A stretch of 64,000 bases of DNA from Hypomyces perniciosus (GCA_008477525.1 SPDT01000002.1:3472001-3536000); one strand, 5' to 3'; shown: positions 41,515 through 53,574, counted from the first letter of the stretch. Translations and numbers: made by a program. The notes: a model not told the origin generated them from the sequence alone.

Positions 41515-43525
41515 AGACGGCTTGTTTGTATCCGGAAATTGTGGTCTTGGCCCACCACATTTGGCAATTGCCTCATCAGGGAATGTTCAGCCCCTCCATC
41601 CCTCGCTGCTTTTGCGTCGGCCATAAAAAGACCGGCCCTCCTCTCTCTTGCCATGTACCTCTCATGTCATTATTTCCTCCCTTTTATTCCCGCTCTCACG
41701 TGATTAATCTTCCAACTACACGTCTTGCAACTTCATTATGGGTTTTTACAACAGACAAGAACCATGATTACACCTGCACTTAATCCAGCGCTTCAACCGT
41801 ATCCTCTTTACCATGATAGTACCCTGAAATTGGTCTACGTCCCGGACACTTGCTTGATCTCATGAGACCAACTCTCCCCCACCAACCTCTATCCACGTCT
41901 TATCACAAGCGGAAAGATCGAAGCTGATGTGGGTGGATGGCCCTCCACGACTTATTCAAAATTACCTAAAAAGGCAAAAGTTTATCACAAGGGATGCCCA
42001 TATACGGAAAAAATGGATAGACACGGACGCTGGCATCATGCAATGGCGTTGACGTTGTATCTGCCTCCCTCTCATAACACTGGATGCTCCACCAAGTTCT
42101 CAGCAGGTCTCCGTGGTGTGGATTTGACTTACAGAGGGGAATAAGGGCGAGGCAGTGCCCGTTTTGGGAAATTAACATTGTCACAAATGGAGCAGCATTC
42201 CAGCTTACGGACACTCCGAGTGTCCATCCTGGAAAGCGATCAACCACTTGATGCGGACTTGACGCCCCCATGCCCAACAATTGGCCAGACCCAATTCACC
42301 AATTCCCTAGTCGTCTCAGGGGAAACACAGAAACCTCCCTTTGCGCTATTTTACTTGGGCCCATGGATCTTAGTCCGCGCTGATTCGACCAATGAGTGGC
42401 GTAAACCTCCACCTGCCCGATATCGAATGCATGACCACGCTGAAGACGATTCCAATGACGCAAAGAATGGAGCATCACTCCCACCGTTATGCAGCCTCTA
42501 GCTCAAGCCATTCATCTAGCATCATGAGATGACCAAGGACAGGGCGATGATAGGTGAAGTGCTGCCCGAACAGAGCATAAGCTCGGAGTAGCCGGCCTTG
42601 GGGCGTAAGGTCGTGGTCATCAGCTCCGCCCTCCGCCTATTAATTCACAAGATGTGGACTTGGCCTCGCAAAAATTGAAGGAGCGTGGGGGCCGTATCAA
42701 CTCCTGAATCCTGCTGGCCATGGCAACTTCACAGCACCTCACGCCTAAGACGCAAGAATCGTATGACGAGGGGTTTGGGGGGGGGGGGGGGAGGGCGAAA
42801 TGATACCATGCCAATCTCCGTCGTTTGCGGGCTGATGACTGTCTACGCGATTATCTATCTTAATACGTCCAGCACAGCTCGTCAGCATGGGCCGATGAAC
42901 ATCTTTGGACCGCTGACCTAACGGAAGGGAGCTGTGATGCTAGTACAGACCCCTCGGCGTGAGAATGGCCAAGTCGGGCCTTCTATGGATAAGCCCGTGG
43001 TATGAAACATCATGTATTGGTCTATTACGAAGATGCTGTGAGGTGCTCGGTCCAGGGGTTTTGGGCCAACAGCATGAATGTGTATCCATGCTCTAAGGGC
43101 TGGCCAATGATGATCTGAGCAACTCAGCGTTTCCAAACGGGCCCGCTAAGTTGCTCGGCCTGAAGCTCTCGTTTCGCCGGTACGGCTTGGCCGCGTAGCT
43201 GCAAGCTCCGCCACTCTGAGACCGGGTTCTACGTTTTGATCTACATATGAGACCAAACGGAACGCGCAAGTGGTCGTAGCCGCAATGACACGAATGAGAA
43301 ATCATCGCAGGCATCTGTGTGGGAAGGAGGGGGGTGGGGTGAGCAGCTTTCTGCTCTCAGCCAGGGACTTTCAGGGGAGACTTGGCAATGCCGACGTCTG
43401 TTCACAGCCCCGCTGGCAACTCCGAGAGGAGAGGTCGACTCTTGGATAAATAGGAAGGACTATCTCGCATTTTTTCTTTCCCGTCTTCGATCACAATATA
43501 CTCACTATTCCTGCAATCATCCACC
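41515..43525. other. Unique-composition intergenic region upstream of Myb-like gene
   Basis: Normal GC content and no RIP decay. Short open frames at 41929-42144 and 42178-42501 have no known domains and overlap antisense frames, so I do not call genes. A 15-base G run lies at 42777-42791. The last few hundred bases are probably the promoter and leader of the gene at 43526. Confidence 0.4.
42777..42791 (+). repeat. Poly-G homopolymer (15 G)
   Basis: An uninterrupted run of 15 G precedes gagggcgaa. It is rare in this AT-rich window and a likely length-variable site. Confidence 0.9.
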
Positions 43526-45026
43526 ATGGCTGCCCCCTTCAGATTCAAAGCATATATTCCTAAGTCGCAAAAGCCGCCAAAGCCAAAACAAACAGCACCT
43601 GTACCAAACACGCATAAACAGGATTTCGCATCACTAGAAGCTTGCGGTATAAACCTGCCTTCTCACCATAATATGGAAGACCTCAGTCTTGATTACCCGT
43701 ATGACATGCTATCCGGCCTTTACTCCATGGACCAGTGCTCTGGTTCCAATACGGATGGCGAAGTAGTCCAAGACCTTGCGGGTGATTTATCCAGTCCTGC
43801 CAACCAATTGGTCTTGTCCGTTGAACCAATCCTACACGGTGACCAGAATCAAGGTAGCTATTTCCTACTACACTTGTACGATAGGGGAGACTGACAAGAT
43901 CATAGATGAAGAAAAGTGGGACAGAAAGGCAGACAAGATGTCCCCAATGCTAGTTCACCCAACCCCTCCTGCAACAACTTTTGGTTCTACCACAGGACAA
44001 CAGGTTGCCGATGACGTTGTGGAGCAAACAGGATTCATTGAGTCTAGAGCTGGCATCGCCATGCAATCGCCAGTCCGGCCAACTCACGACGTTGACTTAT
44101 GTGGATTTCACCGTGATGCCTCGCTCTCCCCGCCAGCTTCAAGCACATCTGCATCTGCCATCATAATTCTTGGGAGTCCCTCTCCAGAGGATCGTCCTGG
44201 TGATGATGAGGGTTGTCAACGCCAAGATGTCGTGATTATTTCTAAGCAGACGAAGCGACTTCTGGGGGATGGCCAAGATGATAATGACGCCAATGATCAA
44301 GCGGAGGTGAAACGACTAAGATTGTCTTCCACTGCTGGATGTGGCGCCTTGCTGCACCAGCCAGGCGCCAGCAATGTTGCCTCAACACCAGTTGACAATG
44401 TGGATGGAGCTTACGATGAGTCTCGTCATCACCTATCGTCAACCCGCTACAACCGTGACAGAAACAACGGCACTTGTGGCGAACTTAGCTTGGCTGTGGA
44501 TGCACATGCCCGCTGTCCCAAACGTAATATCCATTCACCGATGGATCAAAATGGCGGTCCCGTTAATCCTCCAACAGTCCAAGCCGGTCAATGCGGGTCA
44601 TGCCTAATTTTTCGTTCAGCTCTCCTCGAAGCCCTGTACTTGTTGCAAAGTCCACCGTCCGAGGACAATACACACCCCACCCAACCCGAAAGCAGCATCT
44701 TGAAACGGCGATATGATCTGCGCAGACGACCTACAACTCCTCAGGACAGTTGCAAAGAGGGTTCAAACATAGACTCTCTAAGTTGTATGGATCAGCAATT
44801 CAGTCAGACTGATGATCATACGATCTCTAACATTGATGAAAATGATGATTCCCTAAGCATCAACGGCAGAAAGGGGAATATGTCAGGCCAGCGACGCCCA
44901 TGGACCCCACTAGAAAAACGCCGGTTAAGAGCATGGAAGATGGAGGATAAGTCAGAATCATGGATTGCCTCGAAGCTTAATCGGACAGCGTCAGCAGTCC
45001 AGCAACAATGGCGGAAAATGAACTAG
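43526..45026 (+). CDS. Myb/SANT-like DNA-binding protein
   Basis: Two exons (43526-43853 and 43906-45026) joined across a 52-bp intron (gtagct..catag, branch-like ctgac) give 482 residues. Most of the chain is low-complexity, Ser/Asp-rich and probably disordered. A basic patch near residue 370 (LKRRYDLRRRP) may aid nuclear entry. The last 50 residues contain RPWTPLEKRRLRAWKMEDKS, then WIASKLNRTASAVQQQWRKM. This is a Myb/SANT-like helix-turn-helix with the W..W spacing and a 'kL.RT.sAV..rw' third helix, as in fungal Myb-type transcription factors. The gene lies in non-RIP unique DNA and looks intact. Targets are unknown. Confidence 0.75.
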
Positions 45027-46011
45027 AAGTAGTGGTTCGAGTAAGGCGATGAATTGCACAACTAGTAAAAAACGACCGTATGAACGATAATATGACCCGT
45101 CTCAAACTGCTCAGATACTCGTAAAGGTGCCTTTTAGATGTATTAACGACCTTTGGCCGTCAAGCCTAGTGATGCTGCTGAGGGCAGCGTAAAGCACATT
45201 CATCAGCTTCCATTCAGGGTGATCATTGTGAAAAAGGGAAAGGGGTGGGGGGAGGTGGATGATAATGGTGATGAAGGTATTCCGGAATGCAAGCGCCGCA
45301 AGGTCAGGGCCACCATGTGCGAGAAGCGTAACACATAGTGCCACCTCGCCACCCCGCATAACATTTAAGACCTCAAGCCGGCGCTGCTAGGTAACAAGAG
45401 AAGGGCAGGAGAGTTCAACTCTCTCCTTCGGATATACAGGCATGCCGTCAGTGCCAGCCATGACGAATGGCCATTTCCTAATGCAGCGCTCAAGTGTGTC
45501 CAAGAGGGCAGTATGGCGGCGTTTACAGTTTATACAGGGGATTTGGGACGCTGAAGGATACTATGCGGAACAATGATGATAGCCAGATGACACGGGCGAT
45601 GAGGGTGATATCTACGAGGTGGAATGCTTGCTTGCAAGTTGGGGAATGGGCCTGTTTCTCTCGAAGCGGTCCATTGATGGCACTACTAGCTAATGAATAT
45701 GATGGATGAGCAGATGCTTGGACAGTCTATTAGGCGATGAAACTGCACTTATCAACGAGCACGGCAGCATACCACTTTCTGGCTCATCCTGAAACAATTA
45801 TCGTCAAAAACTCTTGGTGACTGTCCGTGATGCTTTGCTTGCTTGTTTCGTTTTCTTCGTCGCGATATTAGAGTACCCAAAGATGACGGGACCTTGCGTC
45901 CGAGGCGGCTTAGACCAAGGGAATATTAGTTAGCACTCAGTTCGCAGCATGGACAAAGAGCCACCTGATAGGAACTGTTGCTGTGACAACGTATGGAAAT
46001 TTCGTACGGTG
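45027..46011. other. Intergenic, no gene seen
   Basis: The short frames at 45153-45338 and 45494-45709 lack recognisable features. Sequence composition is normal. It may hold the 3' UTR of the Myb-like gene. Confidence 0.4.
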
Positions 46012-46189
46012 ACCGCCTGCCATAAGCGTACCTGCACAGTATACTTCGTACTCCGCTGCTTCCTGGCTCTTACCGCCTACTGCATTTGAGCAACCCACTC
46101 TAATTCACCGCCTGCCATAAGCATATCACACAGTGTTCCTGCTTTCTCGTCCTTACCCCCCGCTGCATTTGAGTAACCCACTCTCACTC
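46012..46189 (+). repeat. Imperfect tandem duplication (2 units, about 95 and 83 bp)
   Basis: Both units start accgcctgccataagc and end with a gcatttgag.aacccactct block (46012-46106 and 46107-46189). The interiors have diverged by indels. Confidence 0.8.
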
Positions 46190-46561
46190 ATCGATAAGCA
46201 TGGCAGCCAAATATAGTGGAAAACAGCGTTGCCGGTGAAGGAATTTCGTTTCGGGGGCGCGGAAGTCTCCCTTATCTAGCCGAGCCGCTCTATGGGAAGT
46301 TGTAGGCTTGTGGTTGTTCACTCTTTTTTTCTAAGTCTTACACGCGACTTGGCAGCATCCTAGCTGGTACATGATAGCTGAAATGCACTCATGCTGGATC
46401 CTCAATCTCTTGCGAAACAGTAGTATCTCTGTGACAGCTAACTTGGTGCTCCAAATACTGCTTCTTAGTACCGTAATGGGAAACAGTCGCATGTTGGATT
46501 TTTAGCTTATACAACTCAAGATTGGGCCAATCACGCGCGCATAACAGTCAAATTCTCGAGT

Positions 46562-47389
46562 TCAAGGGTTCGCAAACCGAGTTCCTTGCCCCGGAAAGCC
46601 ACCAACCGTGGGACCTAGGAGCACCGACGAATCCCCCGGAACTAAAACTCCCCCGACCCATCCTATACAGGCTGCTGGCAGAGAGGTCTGGTCATGGGGA
46701 CTTCCAAAGCTACTATGACCGGTTTGGCCACGACACACAATCCTACTGCAGATGCGATTCCCCCAAGGAACCGGGGCACTCATTGACTCGTAGTCTCCTC
46801 CGCACCATGTCTTTGTGCACCTGCCGAGCAAGCTGTTCAGACCGAAATCATTCATCAGGTCGATTACCTGATCCGCTTCTCCCTGTCTCTCGAATGATAC
46901 GTCATCTCCTCCCCATAGCTGGTCATGTCGATTCAAGTCTCCAGCAATCACCACATCCACCACTTTACCTGCGTTTGATCTTGCTTCCATAATAACTTCG
47001 TGTAGTCTATCGCAGGTGTCTCGGAGAGCCTGAGCATCTCCTCCTGGCACGTATACCGATACTACCACGACCAGTCGGTCTGAAAGCCGTACGATAGCAG
47101 CCATCATGTCTGGCGACTCTATCGCCACCTGCTCCGCCTCCACATCTTTATTCACCCAAAGCATGCTTCGAATCGCCCACCTGCCTTCTCTCCATATCGA
47201 TGGAACTATTTTCACCCATCCGTGGTGAACCATGGGCGTCGTTAAGAGCCGCCCTTGTATCCGCCGCGCTTGGGGCTCCTGAATAGCCAATACCGTTGCA
47301 TCTTCAGTTTCTGTATCGTTTATCAAGCTATCGTGCACCGCTCCTTGTTTTCTCACATTAAGTTGTATCATGCGGAACGTTCTACTCAT
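46562..47389 (-). pseudogene. LINE ORF2 fragment: endonuclease (EEP) domain
   Basis: The 275-residue frame starts MSRTFRMIQLNVRKQ and overlaps the ORF1 end by 8 bases. It has the apurinic-endonuclease-like blocks IQLNVRKQ, LAIQEPQ, VVVVSVYVPGGD and VIAGDLNRHDQLWGG. After KTWCGGDYESM the expected ..DHR.. catalytic segment is lost to a frame change, and no reverse transcriptase follows. It would have nicked target DNA for retrotransposition; here it is truncated. Confidence 0.85.
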
Positions 47390-48663
47390 GCTGAGATGGG
47401 AAGAGCTTCCGGCAGTTTTTGCTAAACGATTCGTGTGGCCCTCCGCATGGGATGCATTTGGGGATCGTTTCTGTGCATGCGCTGTGGTGATGTCCTACCT
47501 TGGCGCATCTGGCACACGCCTGGGGATTACGACATTGATAGGCTTTATGGTTAGTGATTTCCTGGCAGTTGTAGCACTGCTTTGGGCGCTCTCGTGGTTC
47601 GAATACGGAGGTGAACCCTGAAAGTCCTCCGGCATAGAAATGCTCTTCCTGAAGGAAGCTTTCTGCTTCCGACTGCTTGGTAAGATATATTACCATAGAC
47701 CCGTAAGTTTTCGGGCCGGTCCTGTCGCTGAGCCATGCCACCTTCGCAACTTGGGTATCATTTTCCTTCCCAAAGGCTTCTGCCGTACCGGGTAGCTCTC
47801 CACCCTTATCGTCCAGGACTGCTGCTCGGAGGACACCATCCACTTTAATGTGGTAGAGGTCATCTCGTAGCACCCTGGCTCCTCGAGTTACCTTTTCTCC
47901 TAGTACCCTTTTGACTTCTTCATGTTCCTTCTCACCTCTGCAGGCAATCCTGACGCGGTGTGGGTTTTTTGCATTCTGAGTTACCCCCAAGCATCGCCAC
48001 GAGGGGTCATTCCGTTCTGAGCGAACTCCATCTTCAACCGTGGAGCGGATCGCACCTGCTGTCAAACGGTCACTTGCCTCATCTTGCGCTCTCGAGATGT
48101 CAATTGTGCAGTATAGCGCCTGAGGCCTATTAGATTGTCTGATTGCTCGGTACGGTCATGTTGTTCTTGGTCAGTTGTGGTGGCAGTGACGCCGCTCGCG
48201 CCACGTCTGCGTAGGTGAAAAGTGGAGCCTTCGCCGCCGTGGTCGCGTTTGTCGTGATAGCTTCAAGCTGTTCGCGGACCTGTTTCCTGTCTTCTTCCAT
48301 CTTTTGGCTCAATTCGCTTATCATATCTTGCTGCGTGCGGGTCCTCTCGACCTGCGCCTTCAACACTGCCTTCAACCATTGGGTTTCCGCACGGGAATCT
48401 TCCAGCAGCTCCAGGGCCTTTCGGAGCATCGCCAGCGCGTCGCTGTCGTTAATGACGTCGCCTCCTTTTTTGGCTTTAGTTGCTTGGCTCTTTTGTCCTC
48501 CATTCAGCTTCTCCTGAGTCGTTGGCCGGACGGGTTTCTTCGTTTCCGTTGGCTGAACGAGACCGTCTTGAGCCTTATTGGTCGGCTTCACCACGCGCCC
48601 TCGCAACGTGGTAAAAGGGGTGTCATCCCCCACCACGATCTCGTCTCCTCCTGGTTCTTCCAT
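47382..48663 (-). pseudogene. LINE ORF1 (gag-like) with zinc knuckles, one frameshift
   Basis: The first part (48663-48130, 177 residues) has a Lys/Thr-rich start and a coiled-coil-like middle (ELSQKMEEDRKQVREQLEAI). A frameshift near 48130 leads into the second part (upstream of 48065 down to 47382, 227 residues). It includes VAKVAWLSDR and three C-terminal zinc-knuckle-like Cys/His clusters: CYNCQEITNHKAYQC, CARCAKVGHHHSAC and CIPCGGPHESFSKNC. These bind nucleic acid in the LINE particle. The gene is inactive because of the frameshift. Confidence 0.85.
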
Positions 48664-48900
48664 GATGGGTGACTAAGTCGCCACACCAACCTTTCTAAAA
48701 CAAAGCGACAACAATCGACAAATTTTCTTTCCCAATCGGCCCGGAGTCTCTCAATCGTTCGCAATCTCGGAATCGCGTTCCTCCGCTCAAGCTGAATCGT
48801 CCGATCGACTTCTGATACGTTGGGAGCGAAAATCGGTACTCCGTACAGCTCTAGTCGGGATACAGTTCTAGTCGGGATAGTCGGGATCTTTACTTTTTAC

Positions 48901-49569
48901 AGTTAAGAGCGAAATGGGCGTCCTGTCAATACACTTTCCAGATTTCTAAGCACGCACCACTAGTACCTGCGGTATACATTTATATACGTGGCCATTACTG
49001 GACCGTCGAAACTGGCTTCAAAATTGCCTTATAAATCTAGCCTATTATGGACTTACGAAACTAGGCCGCGGGGAGGAAGTACCTTTAAAGTCCTAAGAAG
49101 TATATAGAGCCATCGGCATACATAGCACGTGGATTGTAGACAGTGCAAAGGCTAATACAAAATACGAAATACTCGTCCCTTGGTACATACTCCGTACATA
49201 CCCTTAAATTTAACTATATGTCAAGTGGGCTGTGAATTATATGCGCATTTATATGTCAATTGTTTTCTTACTTTCTGCCTTAGCGCAACCGAAAGCAGTT
49301 TATAAATAATCCAAGATAATGTAAATATGATTTGTCTACTATTCTACAATTCGTTGGATGTTATATCATTGGTTTATGGCAAGTCGACGTCTAACAACTA
49401 AGGTGCCAAGGATGCTTGTTTACATAGTAAGGTCATTCACTCGGCTTGGATAAGTATAGCTCCAACTTCCCCACATTAATACCATTATCCTCACTTTGGC
49501 CTAGGCATTCCACTTTACCGGCTCTTATATACAGTTAGTACATAGCGAAATCGCTGTCCTCTTTACACT
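48901..49569. other. Intergenic, no gene seen
   Basis: Moderately AT-rich sequence with tactccgta-like short motifs and no coding pattern lies between the LINE leader and the inverted LTR. Confidence 0.45.
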
Positions 49570-49956
49570 TGTGATGATCCGGGTTGATTCTCAAGGGATA
49601 AACCGAGGTTCGTGGGTTTATGTTGACAGAGAGGTCAGGGATAAATACTGAGCAGGGTAACGTAGTCACGATTCTGTAGAACAGGCGGTTCTGGTGAATG
49701 CAATTTATTAACGACTGTCTAAGTAACTATACTAAATGAGTGACAAGCCAGTCGTATATATACAAAGGGAATAATCGTGGATCACCTTGGATCACGCTCA
49801 TCTTCCTGGTGATCCATAGTGAGTCCTGTTGCCGGCTCACTGGGATCACTTTATAGTTTGCGGCGATCCAAGTGATCCAATGCTGATTGGTCCGTCTGCC
49901 CGAGGTTCCCCCGGGTACGTACCATGTCACGTTCTTATACTGGTCGGATCGTGACA
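49570..49956 (-). repeat. Gypsy-type LTR, inverted copy with divergent U3
   Basis: The reverse complement starts tgtcacgatccgaccag and ends cccggatcatcaca. From about tttgtatatatacgactggc to the end it closely matches the solo LTR at 50474-50881, but the upstream (U3) half is largely different. The flanking 5 bases (acact and tatcg) do not match, so this copy is rearranged or recombined. Confidence 0.85.
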
Positions 49957-50473
49957 TATCGCCTTGTAGGAGGCATAGCTGACATACTATTTTACGAGAG
50001 GCACAGCCAACATATCGTCTCGCAAGCCTCGGCCTGCCTTAAACCATTTGCTAGACCTTATAGAGGGCTTAGCAGCCAACACTCAGATTTTTTCCCCTCT
50101 GTAAGGAGGGTTTTTCATCCTGGTGCCTGAATCCTGAGGCCCTAGGCCTTAAATCTTTTCCTTTATCCGGCGAAATATAGTAAACGGCTATAAGGTTAAC
50201 GCCTCCGGCTATTCTCTGGCAGCTTGCTGGCCAGTTAGGCTGGTCTTGAACTGACAGGACTACGTGGAGGTGACCTAATATTATATCCATAAATGCGATA
50301 AATAGTCCAGTGCCTATATAGGCCTGTATATTTAGCACTAATAGGACGTTAATAATAACAACAACAAAGTAACCAGTATATATAAGGGAATCTGGTTAAT
50401 GTTATAGTATAGATATATAAAGTAAAAAAAGTTCATAGTAAATAAGTACTTTGTTATAGTATTTGGTCCTTAT
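49957..50473. repeat. Dispersed repeat D, copy 1 (within the spacer between LTRs)
   Basis: The block at about 50010-50160 (cctgccttaaacca, then ggtgcctgaatcctgaggcc) has a diverged relative at 63870-64000 at the right edge. The rest of the spacer is non-coding. The repeat may be an LTR or terminal part of another element that extends beyond the window. Confidence 0.6.
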
Positions 50474-50881
50474 TGTCACGACCCGACCATGTCGAAGACC
50501 AGGTCACGGGGGCACGGGAGAATATCGGTTACACCGACCAATCATCAGGGAGTGATCACCGCGCCAAGAGTGATCACTCAAACGCTCACTACACCAAGAC
50601 GTGTGATCACTTACTCGATCACCGCACTATCGCAGTGATCGCAGCAACGCTCACTGGGACATCAGTGATCACACATGGATTTCCTTTGTATATATACGAC
50701 TGGCTTGTCACTCGTTTAGTATAGTTACTTAGACAGTCGTTAACAAATTGCATTCACCAGAACCGCCTGTTCTACAGAATCGTGACTACGTTACCCTGCT
50801 CAGTATTCATCCCTGACCTCTCTGTCAACATAAACCCACGAACCTCGGTTTGACTGTTGAGAATCACCCCGGATCGTCACA
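50474..50881 (+). repeat. Gypsy-type solo LTR with target-site duplication
   Basis: A 408-bp LTR (tgtcacgacccg..cggatcgtcaca) is flanked by perfect 5-bp repeats, cttat at 50469-50473 and 50882-50886. It is therefore a solo LTR left by LTR-LTR recombination. Its U3 contains several near-palindromic gtgatcac sites. It is the intact reference for the RIP-decayed LTR at 29140. Confidence 0.93.
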
Positions 50882-50957
50882 CTTATAGGGTATAATATGA
50901 CTTTTATAATATAGCAACACCTTCCTTATATTTACACTCAAGACTATATACCTTTAA

Positions 50958-53574
50958 TTATATACATCTAGCTCCTGAGCAAGGACAAGTTACTCCTGGG
51001 GGTCCCCCGGCACTAACTATTGCTCTCCCTACGCAGCCAGCCTTAAATACAGTAGGCAAATTGAATGAAATAAAGTATTCCGCCTGATAGTTGCCGATTT
51101 TATTTGATGATCCATCCACTTGTTTATCAGTGCTTTGGCTGAAAGACCAAGCTGTTACTGCGCCACAGCCCATAATCTGCTTTTTCAAACTTGCTCCATT
51201 ATCAGGAATCCAGCCCTTGGCCCAAAGATCAAACTTGAGAAAAATTGTCCAGTTCGTATTATCACAAGTGGCAGCCGGTGGTGCGTAGTAAGGATTCGCA
51301 ACTTTTATGTAGGGATCGGCTTTTGTGCAGCATCCTATCAGGTTATTTCCCGAATCTCGAACGCAGTTATCGGATTGGAAATAAATATCGCCATAGTTTG
51401 CAGGCCAAGTTGCAGTCATCGCACAACCAGGAATTACCATCTTATTAGTAGTGTCAGTACCGTCGAATCCCGCATATATTGTAGTTGTAGACCATGGCCG
51501 ATTCTGTGATGCCACGTCTGCGTAAACCCGTCAGTCAAATATTCTAACACCACGAATTAACGACTTACTATAAGATGATTCATAAGGAGATCCACCGTGA
51601 CAGCGAGGACTATCATTCACAAAAATACATCCATTACTAGCTACATGCTTTGCCACTTGTTAATGTTTGTCATAGTCGAATATAAGAGAAGACGACATAC
51701 CACATTTGTACCCAGAGGGTTAGGTGTTGGTGTTGTCTGTGGGTGACACTGTGGATCTGTAGAACCATCGACAAGAACACAAATCATGCCATTCGTAGTG
51801 GATGTATGGCTCCCTGGATGATGTACTGAAGTAGTTGACGATGCAGTTGACGATGCTCCAAGATCCGCACCGGGAATAAGGGGGTTCTTCGGATACGCAA
51901 GATTGCTAATGTAGTAGGTATAACCACCTAGACTCCAAGTTCCCCCATATTTAGCATCTCGAAGGATACAAGTTTGGATAAGGTTATTTAAAGCTCCCTG
52001 GCAATTTTCTAACGGTTGGCTAGTAGAGGGCCTTTTAATCTTAATCTCCAGAAAGCCATGATTAAAGTGGATCTCCAGAGGGCCACTTGATGAGTCAAAA
52101 TTTGTTGCACAAATGGCGCTGATCTGGTTATTCTTGGTGAGTGCCTGGGCGACATTTGAAGGTGATGGCCCATGGGTAGGTATATCCTGGTGGCACTGTA
52201 ACGTTTCGGATGGCCTTAGTGAGGTACGACTTTGGCTTGATATTGTAAACCTCAACGAGCTGTTTTTGGTTTTTGTTGGTGTGGATGAATGCTGAGGTGG
52301 CTTAGAACTCGTCGGTCGATTCGGCGTTTGTGTGTGTCTGGTTACTGATATTGTTTTAATGGGAGTGAAAATTCCGTCACCATCTTCACCCTGATCATCA
52401 CCGGGACTAATAGTAACCTTTGCAGTATTGCAAGCGACAATAGTTGTAGATGTAGTGCCTGTAACACTGCAGCGAGACAAAACGGAGGTCCTTGTAGTTG
52501 AGCAACTTGTAGAGCTGGGACCCAATGAAGTGCACGATACAAAGGCATTTGTGACGATAGTGGGTGAGCAAGTTGTTTTATGTGACGTTGAGTGGCCTTG
52601 GTGTGATTGTGGTGCCGAGTGGCCTCCTGGATTTGTTTGTGGAGGCTGATATATCTGCCATTGATCCCTTGAGCTAATGAAATCAAGGAAGCCCCATGCT
52701 GTCCTTACTACTCCAGTAGTAATAATAACAAATAAACCAGATCTCAAGTTTACTTGCTGGGTTGAAAGTAAATTGTGCATTGCTTGCAAGCCAGTGGTAA
52801 CAAGAGTGTCAGCGAAGAGGAGGCTTTTTGGAAGTTCGCCCACGCCTTCAACCCGACTGTAGCAACTACATCCGCTTCAGCGAGTTCGGGGATGAAGGCC
52901 TCGGCGATATGCGCTTCCTGGAGGGCGCCATTGACCAAGCTTTGAAGTTCAATGAATACATCCCGGGGAGGAAGTTGATTCCCACCAACTTTCGCCGAAC
53001 GTTTCTGAGTTGGGTGGGTGGGCAGCGCACTCAGTAGACTGGTTGCTGATGCGTATAATTTAGCAACGCTAGATGCATTGGAAAAAAAGGCGGAAAGAGA
53101 CAATGAAATTTGCTCTGGGCTTAATGTTGGCACCGATGTCATTCCAGTCATCGTATGTGTAACATGGGGGGCCGTAATAATTACAGAAGGATGGTGTACA
53201 GGAATTGTTGGCGAGTGCAAAGATGGTGACTGTAGAGATGATGACTGTAGAGATGATGACTGTAGAGATGATGACTGTAGAGATGATGACTGTAGAGATG
53301 GTGACTGTAGAGATGGCGAGTGCAGAAATGGTGTCTGCGAAGACGGTGACCGTAGAGACGTTGAGTGCAGGGACGTTGAGTGCAGAGATGGCGTGTTCGA
53401 GGCTGAGCCTTGGTTAACAATAATGAATAGATATATTTGGGTCACAGGTGGAATACTTTGAGTATGCCGCACAGTAGTGTTTCCATGCCTTGCAGAAGAT
53501 ATAGTAGTTGCAGCCTGAACACTGGCTGTGTTGCAATATAGGAAAAGGAAAATAGCAAATAATATAGGATGCAT
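50958..53574 (-). CDS. Predicted secreted Ser/Thr-rich protein with Cys-rich C-terminal domain
   Basis: Four exons on the minus strand, 53574-52754, 52673-51701, 51647-51569 and 51517-50958, splice in frame into 810 residues. Introns of 80, 53 and 51 bp have GT..AG ends. Residues 1-21 form a signal peptide (MHPILFAIFLFLYCNTASVQA). Residues 62-121 are a Ser-rich repeat (SSSLQ units) coded by a 15-bp tandem repeat, probably O-glycosylated. A Ser/Thr/Pro-rich middle follows (about 290-420). The C-terminal 250 residues contain about a dozen cysteines (NGCIFVNDSPRCHGG, VIPGCAMTATWP, DNCVRDS, GCCTKAD, TCPCSGARC). I recognise no named domain. It is divergently arranged with the secreted-protein gene at 54392, about 0.8 kb away. 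It looks intact. Confidence 0.75.
53217..53330 (-). repeat. 15-bp coding minisatellite
   Basis: On the plus strand the unit gatgactgtagagat is repeated about five times with little change, with degenerate units on both sides. It encodes the SSSLQ-type repeats of the secreted protein and is likely length-polymorphic. Confidence 0.9.

Larger units (their letters stand above)
46562..48900 (-). mobile_element. Tad-type LINE, 5' portion only (ORF1 and start of ORF2)
   Basis: The minus strand carries a 5' leader (about 48900-48664), ORF1 and the endonuclease start of ORF2, then stops; reverse transcriptase is absent. TPRT usually loses the 5' end, so loss of the 3' part points to later deletion or rearrangement. 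Composition is near normal with little RIP decay, unlike the LINE at 1.2-7.1 kb. Confidence 0.85.

Noticed and set aside
42178..42501. 107-codon plus-strand ORF as a gene
   Set aside because: It has no recognisable domain and no start context, and a long antisense frame overlaps it.
49570..50881. The two gypsy LTRs as ends of one element
   Set aside because: They are in opposite orientation, the 517-bp spacer has no retroelement coding, and the right one has its own 5-bp target duplication.
53181..53461. Overlapping plus-strand and other minus-strand ORFs over the 15-bp repeats
   Set aside because: Any frame through a 15-bp repeat stays open; only the minus frame with signal peptide and matching splice sites makes a full gene.
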